A stretch of DNA of 8,485 nucleotides from an uncultured Odoribacter sp. (GTDB taxonomy: Bacteria; Bacteroidota; Bacteroidia; Bacteroidales; Marinifilaceae). The stretch covers positions 1 to 8,485 of the forward strand of contig CAMRAP010000069.1 of the NCBI GenBank assembly GCA_947039985.1, read 5' to 3'. Positions 5,465 through 8,485 of the stretch are shown here, piece by piece. Position 1 is the first letter of the stretch, and every line of letters starts with the position of its first letter. Below the pieces are notes generated by a model. It did not search any database and had not been told where the DNA came from. It saw only the letters and a list, made by a program, of their open reading frames with translations. Position numbers and translations under genes: made by a program.

Positions 5465-7369
5465 ATGAAACGAACAAACTTTTTTTTATTAGTAGCCCTG
5501 CTGCTCACTTTTTATGCTTGTATGCCAGAAGGCGACAGAGTGATTGGACGTCCAATTTTCTCCGCTCGTAACACTAGTACCATAGAAATAGATACTATTG
5601 TTTTAACAGATACCAATACGGTATTTTACATAAAAGCTATTTTTACACCAAACTATTGGATACGTATTGACCCCAAAACATACCTTCAAGGAGGAGATAA
5701 AAAATATATAATCTCTAAAGGTGAAGGTATTGAATTGAATAAGGAGTTTTGGATGCCAGAATCAGGTGAAGCCTATTTTAAACTTATTTTCCCCGCGATT
5801 CCACGCTCTTTAACAACAGTCGATTTTATAGAATCTGATTGCGAGGATTGTTTTAAAATTTATGCCATTGACTTAACGGGTAAAGCAAAATTCCCAAATC
5901 AGCCAGAAGGACTACCTGAGGAGTTGAAAAACAGGACGCTTGCAAAGAATGAAAAGCTTCAGAAACCACAGATGGAAGTTGGAAAAACAATTGTTAATGT
6001 ACACCTGCTTGGCTATCAAAAAGGAATGGGATCTAAAAATGTAGACTTTTATGTAAATTCGTTTTTCCCATCTGGACAGACTAGTTATGAAGCTACAATT
6101 GATGAAACAACAGGCATTGCATCTTTTGAGTTTCAGCAATATGGAGTAAATTATCTAATGATCGATTATATGCGTAGTGGAGGTGGTAGTGGCTATATTT
6201 TCCCTGGTGAAAATGTAGATATTTATGTCGATATGCAAGAACAAGCTCGCCAAAGCTCGCCTTTCCACCAAACGGAAGAAAAAAAGCAGAGAGCCTATTC
6301 TACAAGTAAAGGGGCTAAACTGAATCTAGCAATGAAAGAACAAAAGGCTGAATATATGTTTCAAACATACTCAGAAGAATTTCATGATACGGTTGCAGGA
6401 ATGGATATTGATACCTATTTTGAATATATTATGAATGAAGCTAGAAAAATAGAAAACAACATAAAAGCAGCTGATATTTCAGATATGGCAAAAGAATTGT
6501 TTGTCTCAGACCTTAAAGTTTCAGCGGCAAGTGCTATTTTAGGCGCTGAATATAAGCTGAGCTCTGCCCATAGAATAAAAAATAAAATACCTTGGAATCA
6601 AAGAAATATCGATTACAAAGCACCATCGCCTACCACAGAGCAATTCAAAGTGCTTAAAGCATTCAATTTAAATAATTCAATGCTACTTTACAGTAGCTCA
6701 TTTGGATCTGTTTATCCAGCTATTTTCAGGAATATCAAAGATTTATCTATAATAACTGACGATAAGGATGGTATTTTGTTCGACTTGCAAAAATGCTATC
6801 AATTCCCTTATAAGATTACGAATCTAACTCCCCTGACTAAAAAGGAAAAGACAACTTTAGCATCTATCAAAAATCCATTCTATGCTCAGGCTTGTGAGGC
6901 TATGGAAAAAGATATGCAAGCACAGCTAGAGGCTGCAAAAAGTAAAACAGGATATACCATTTGTGAAGTGCCTCAGGTTTCAAATGCAAAGTTATTTGAT
7001 GCTATTGCTGCAAAATATAAAGGGAAAGTTGTTCTTGTTGATTTTTGGGCAACTTGGTGTGGTCCTTGTATTAGCTCAATCAAAGCAATGGAACCAATAA
7101 AAGACACGGAGCTAAAGCAGGACGATCTCTGTTCTGTATATCTAACAGGACAATCTTCTCCAGAAGTAAAATGGAGAACTACAATAGCTGACATTAAAGG
7201 CGATCACTATCGTTTAAGTAAAGAGCAATGGGATTATGTTTGCGATGAGTTTAAGATTGATGGCATCCCTTCTTATGCCATTATTCAAAAAGATGGAACT
7301 TATAAATTACGCAACGATCTTAGAGGGACATCCCAAATGAAAAATGCACTATTGAAATTAGTAAAATAG
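5465..7369 (+). CDS. TlpA-like thioredoxin-fold lipoprotein (634 aa)
   Basis: This envelope lipoprotein carries a C-terminal thiol-disulfide oxidoreductase domain. The signal region (1-19) ends in the lipobox FYAC with lipidation at C19. The thioredoxin-like domain covers about 500-634: strand VVLVDFWAT, the active site W531-C532-G533-P534-C535, and the cis-proline loop GIPSY with P602. This is the TlpA/ResA-type arrangement, with about 66 residues between active site and cis-Pro. The roughly 480 residues in front are not a domain I can name. They contain a beta-rich part (about 35-260) and a helical part (about 285-480), a layout seen in Bacteroidota TlpA-family proteins with long N-terminal extensions. 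An extra C126-x-x-C129 pair lies in the beta-rich part. Other cysteines are C444, C477, C500, C556 and C593. Reduction of periplasmic disulfides is the likely role; the partner is unknown. No DsbD/CcdA-type electron donor or cytochrome c maturation gene is adjacent. The gene appears to stand alone. Confidence 0.88.
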   Translation: MKRTNFFLLVALLLTFYACMPEGDRVIGRPIFSARNTSTIEIDTIVLTDTNTVFYIKAIFTPNYWIRIDPKTYLQGGDKKYIISKGEGIELNKEFWMPESGEAYFKLIFPAIPRSLTTVDFIESDCEDCFKIYAIDLTGKAKFPNQPEGLPEELKNRTLAKNEKLQKPQMEVGKTIVNVHLLGYQKGMGSKNVDFYVNSFFPSGQTSYEATIDETTGIASFEFQQYGVNYLMIDYMRSGGGSGYIFPGENVDIYVDMQEQARQSSPFHQTEEKKQRAYSTSKGAKLNLAMKEQKAEYMFQTYSEEFHDTVAGMDIDTYFEYIMNEARKIENNIKAADISDMAKELFVSDLKVSAASAILGAEYKLSSAHRIKNKIPWNQRNIDYKAPSPTTEQFKVLKAFNLNNSMLLYSSSFGSVYPAIFRNIKDLSIITDDKDGILFDLQKCYQFPYKITNLTPLTKKEKTTLASIKNPFYAQACEAMEKDMQAQLEAAKSKTGYTICEVPQVSNAKLFDAIAAKYKGKVVLVDFWATWCGPCISSIKAMEPIKDTELKQDDLCSVYLTGQSSPEVKWRTTIADIKGDHYRLSKEQWDYVCDEFKIDGIPSYAIIQKDGTYKLRNDLRGTSQMKNALLKLVK

Positions 7370-7452
7370 GTATTCCATACTTATATCAGTTGATTAGATG
7401 ATAACATCACTTTAAAGTAAGTTCTAAATCACATCTAAAAAACTATTTTATC

Positions 7453-7484
7453 AGTGACGTTCATTCTATATAATGAACGTCACT
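7453..7484. terminator. Bidirectional terminator between the thioredoxin lipoprotein gene and hydF
   Basis: AGTGACGTTCATT (7453-7465) and AATGAACGTCACT (7472-7484) form a perfect 13-bp stem with a 6-base loop. On the plus strand it is followed by TTGAATTTTTCC, giving an imperfect T-tract; on the minus strand T-rich sequence follows a few bases later. It sits between two converging genes, 83 bases after one stop and 40 bases beyond the other, and probably serves both. Confidence 0.8.
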
Positions 7485-7524
7485 TTGAATTTTTCCTTTG
7501 TTTTCACTGCAATTAACAGTAAAA

Positions 7525-8485
7525 CTATAAAAAAGGCTGAACAACTCTTTCAAAAAGTTGCTGAACATATGCTATCGTAAGTCCGTAGTTACTAACTGGA
7601 ACACCTGCATCAATGGCAGGTTTTAAGCGGTTACGTAATTGGTGGGCTGTAATCATACAACCACCACACTGTATAATTAGACTATAGTCTGTAAATGGAC
7701 GTTGAATCGAATCTAAGCCTGCTATAAAATCAAACTCCAACTGCTTCCTTGTGTATTTTTTGAGTAAGTGCGGAATTTTAACTCTTCCTATATCTTCACA
7801 GGAAACATGATGCGAACAGGACTCTAGTATTAAAATACGGTCGCCATCTTGTAAACTTTCAATTTTGGGGGTACCTTCAAGGTATTTGCTAAAATTTCCT
7901 TTGTGATGTGCTAGTATAACACTAAAGCTAGTTAAGGGAATAGAAGAAGGAATAAGTGAAGCAACCTGAGCAAACACTTGGCTATCTGTAATAACTAAAT
8001 CTGGATGAAGAGGTGAATTTGTGAAAAAATATGCAAGCTCTTCGGTCTGTAAAACAATACTGATACAATGATGATCCAAAATCTCCCTTAACATTTGAAC
8101 TTGTGGCAAGATCAGTCTGCCAGTTGGAGCTGCTGAGTCAATAGGTGTCACTAGCAGGACTAACTGTTTGGGCTTTATGATCCCCTCTAGTAACGAGTGT
8201 TGTTGTGGCTTCCCTATTAACTTCGTGATAGCCTCAATGAGCTTAGCATTCTCTCCATTAAACGTAGAAAATGCAATCATTTCTTTCTCGTATTGCTCCT
8301 GTATTCTTTGCTGAAATAGTAGTGTTGGCGGATGCTTGTCTGACTTATTATGCAGAATCATATATGGAGTTTTCAGAACCTCTAATTTTTGAATGAGGTC
8401 CTCTTCGTACTGTCCCAATAGGTTATCTGTGATCACTAAAATAGCGGCATCAGCTTGCTGAATAGCTTCCCCTGTTTTCTTTATT
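7525..8485 (-). CDS. hydF: [FeFe]-hydrogenase H-cluster maturation GTPase HydF (5' end outside the window)
   Basis: HydF is the GTPase and iron-sulfur scaffold on which the 2Fe subcluster of [FeFe]-hydrogenase is assembled with HydE and HydG before transfer to the apo-enzyme. About 319 residues are visible, from mid G-domain to the stop, against roughly 400 for the full protein. The frame stays open to the right edge; upstream of a GTG at 8436 it reads KKTGEAIQQADAAILV, typical post-switch-II GTPase sequence, so that GTG is an internal valine codon. The G4 motif NKSD is encoded at about 8338-8349. Dimerisation and cluster-binding domains follow. The cluster motif, normally CxH-x(46-53)-HCxxC, is present as C-S-H (from 7818), 46 residues, then Q-C-G-G-C (from 7671), so the second histidine is replaced by glutamine. 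The protein ends shortly after conserved NYG-type sequence. No hydE, hydG or hydrogenase gene lies inside the window; they may lie beyond the right edge. Confidence 0.93.
   Translation of the reverse strand, partial: IKKTGEAIQQADAAILVITDNLLGQYEEDLIQKLEVLKTPYMILHNKSDKHPPTLLFQQRIQEQYEKEMIAFSTFNGENAKLIEAITKLIGKPQQHSLLEGIIKPKQLVLLVTPIDSAAPTGRLILPQVQMLREILDHHCISIVLQTEELAYFFTNSPLHPDLVITDSQVFAQVASLIPSSIPLTSFSVILAHHKGNFSKYLEGTPKIESLQDGDRILILESCSHHVSCEDIGRVKIPHLLKKYTRKQLEFDFIAGLDSIQRPFTDYSLIIQCGGCMITAHQLRNRLKPAIDAGVPVSNYGLTIAYVQQLFERVVQPFL

Noticed and set aside
8434..8436. GTG as the start of the HydF gene
   Set aside because: The frame stays open to the window edge and the codons before it encode conserved HydF GTPase sequence, so this is an internal valine and the gene is cut by the window edge.
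1893..8485. A single anaerobic redox gene cluster linking rbr, the thioredoxin lipoprotein and hydF
   Set aside because: The genes alternate in strand and are separated by strong terminators, so they are independent units; shared lifestyle explains their presence without a dedicated system.

Overview
The window looks like ordinary chromosome from an anaerobic member of the Bacteroidota, most likely Bacteroidales. It is AT-rich, has no Shine-Dalgarno-like leaders, and has candidate promoters of the Bacteroides type (-33 TTTG / -7 TAnnTTTG). It carries lipoproteins with short lipoboxes, PepSY-like secreted proteins and a TlpA-like thioredoxin lipoprotein, all frequent in this phylum. Rubrerythrin and the [FeFe]-hydrogenase maturase HydF point to an anaerobic, hydrogen-metabolising lifestyle. 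The genus cannot be fixed from the sequence alone.

The first 49 bases are not biological. They are the end of an Illumina P7/TruSeq adapter with an 8-base index, so the left edge is an untrimmed contig end and genomic sequence starts at about base 50.

Layout: (1) 260-1556, + strand: two secreted PepSY-like proteins in a probable two-gene operon, the second a lipoprotein with doubled domain content, closed by a hairpin terminator at 1585-1618. (2) 1893-2465, + strand: rubrerythrin (rbr) with a well-formed promoter and an inverted repeat over its -7 element. (3) 2532-5290, - strand: a TGS/ThrRS-like/uridine-kinase fusion protein followed after 56 bp by a lone RND-type periplasmic adaptor lipoprotein. 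A 16-bp perfect hairpin separates this unit from rbr. (4) 5465-7369, + strand, divergent from the kinase: a large thioredoxin-fold lipoprotein, closed by a 13-bp hairpin that also lies downstream of the last gene. (5) 7525 to the right edge, - strand: the C-terminal four-fifths or so of HydF; its start lies outside the window.

Functional links are loose. Rubrerythrin (cytosolic peroxide reduction), HydF (cytosolic H-cluster assembly) and the thioredoxin lipoprotein (envelope thiol redox) all fit an oxygen-sensitive anaerobe, but they form separate transcription units. I find no mobile element, CRISPR array, tRNA or rRNA, and no convincing evidence of a new multi-gene system. The points most worth checking are the adaptor with no visible pump, the His-to-Gln change in the HydF cluster motif, the kinase carrying a ThrRS-like module without its editing histidines, and the second CxxC in the thioredoxin lipoprotein.
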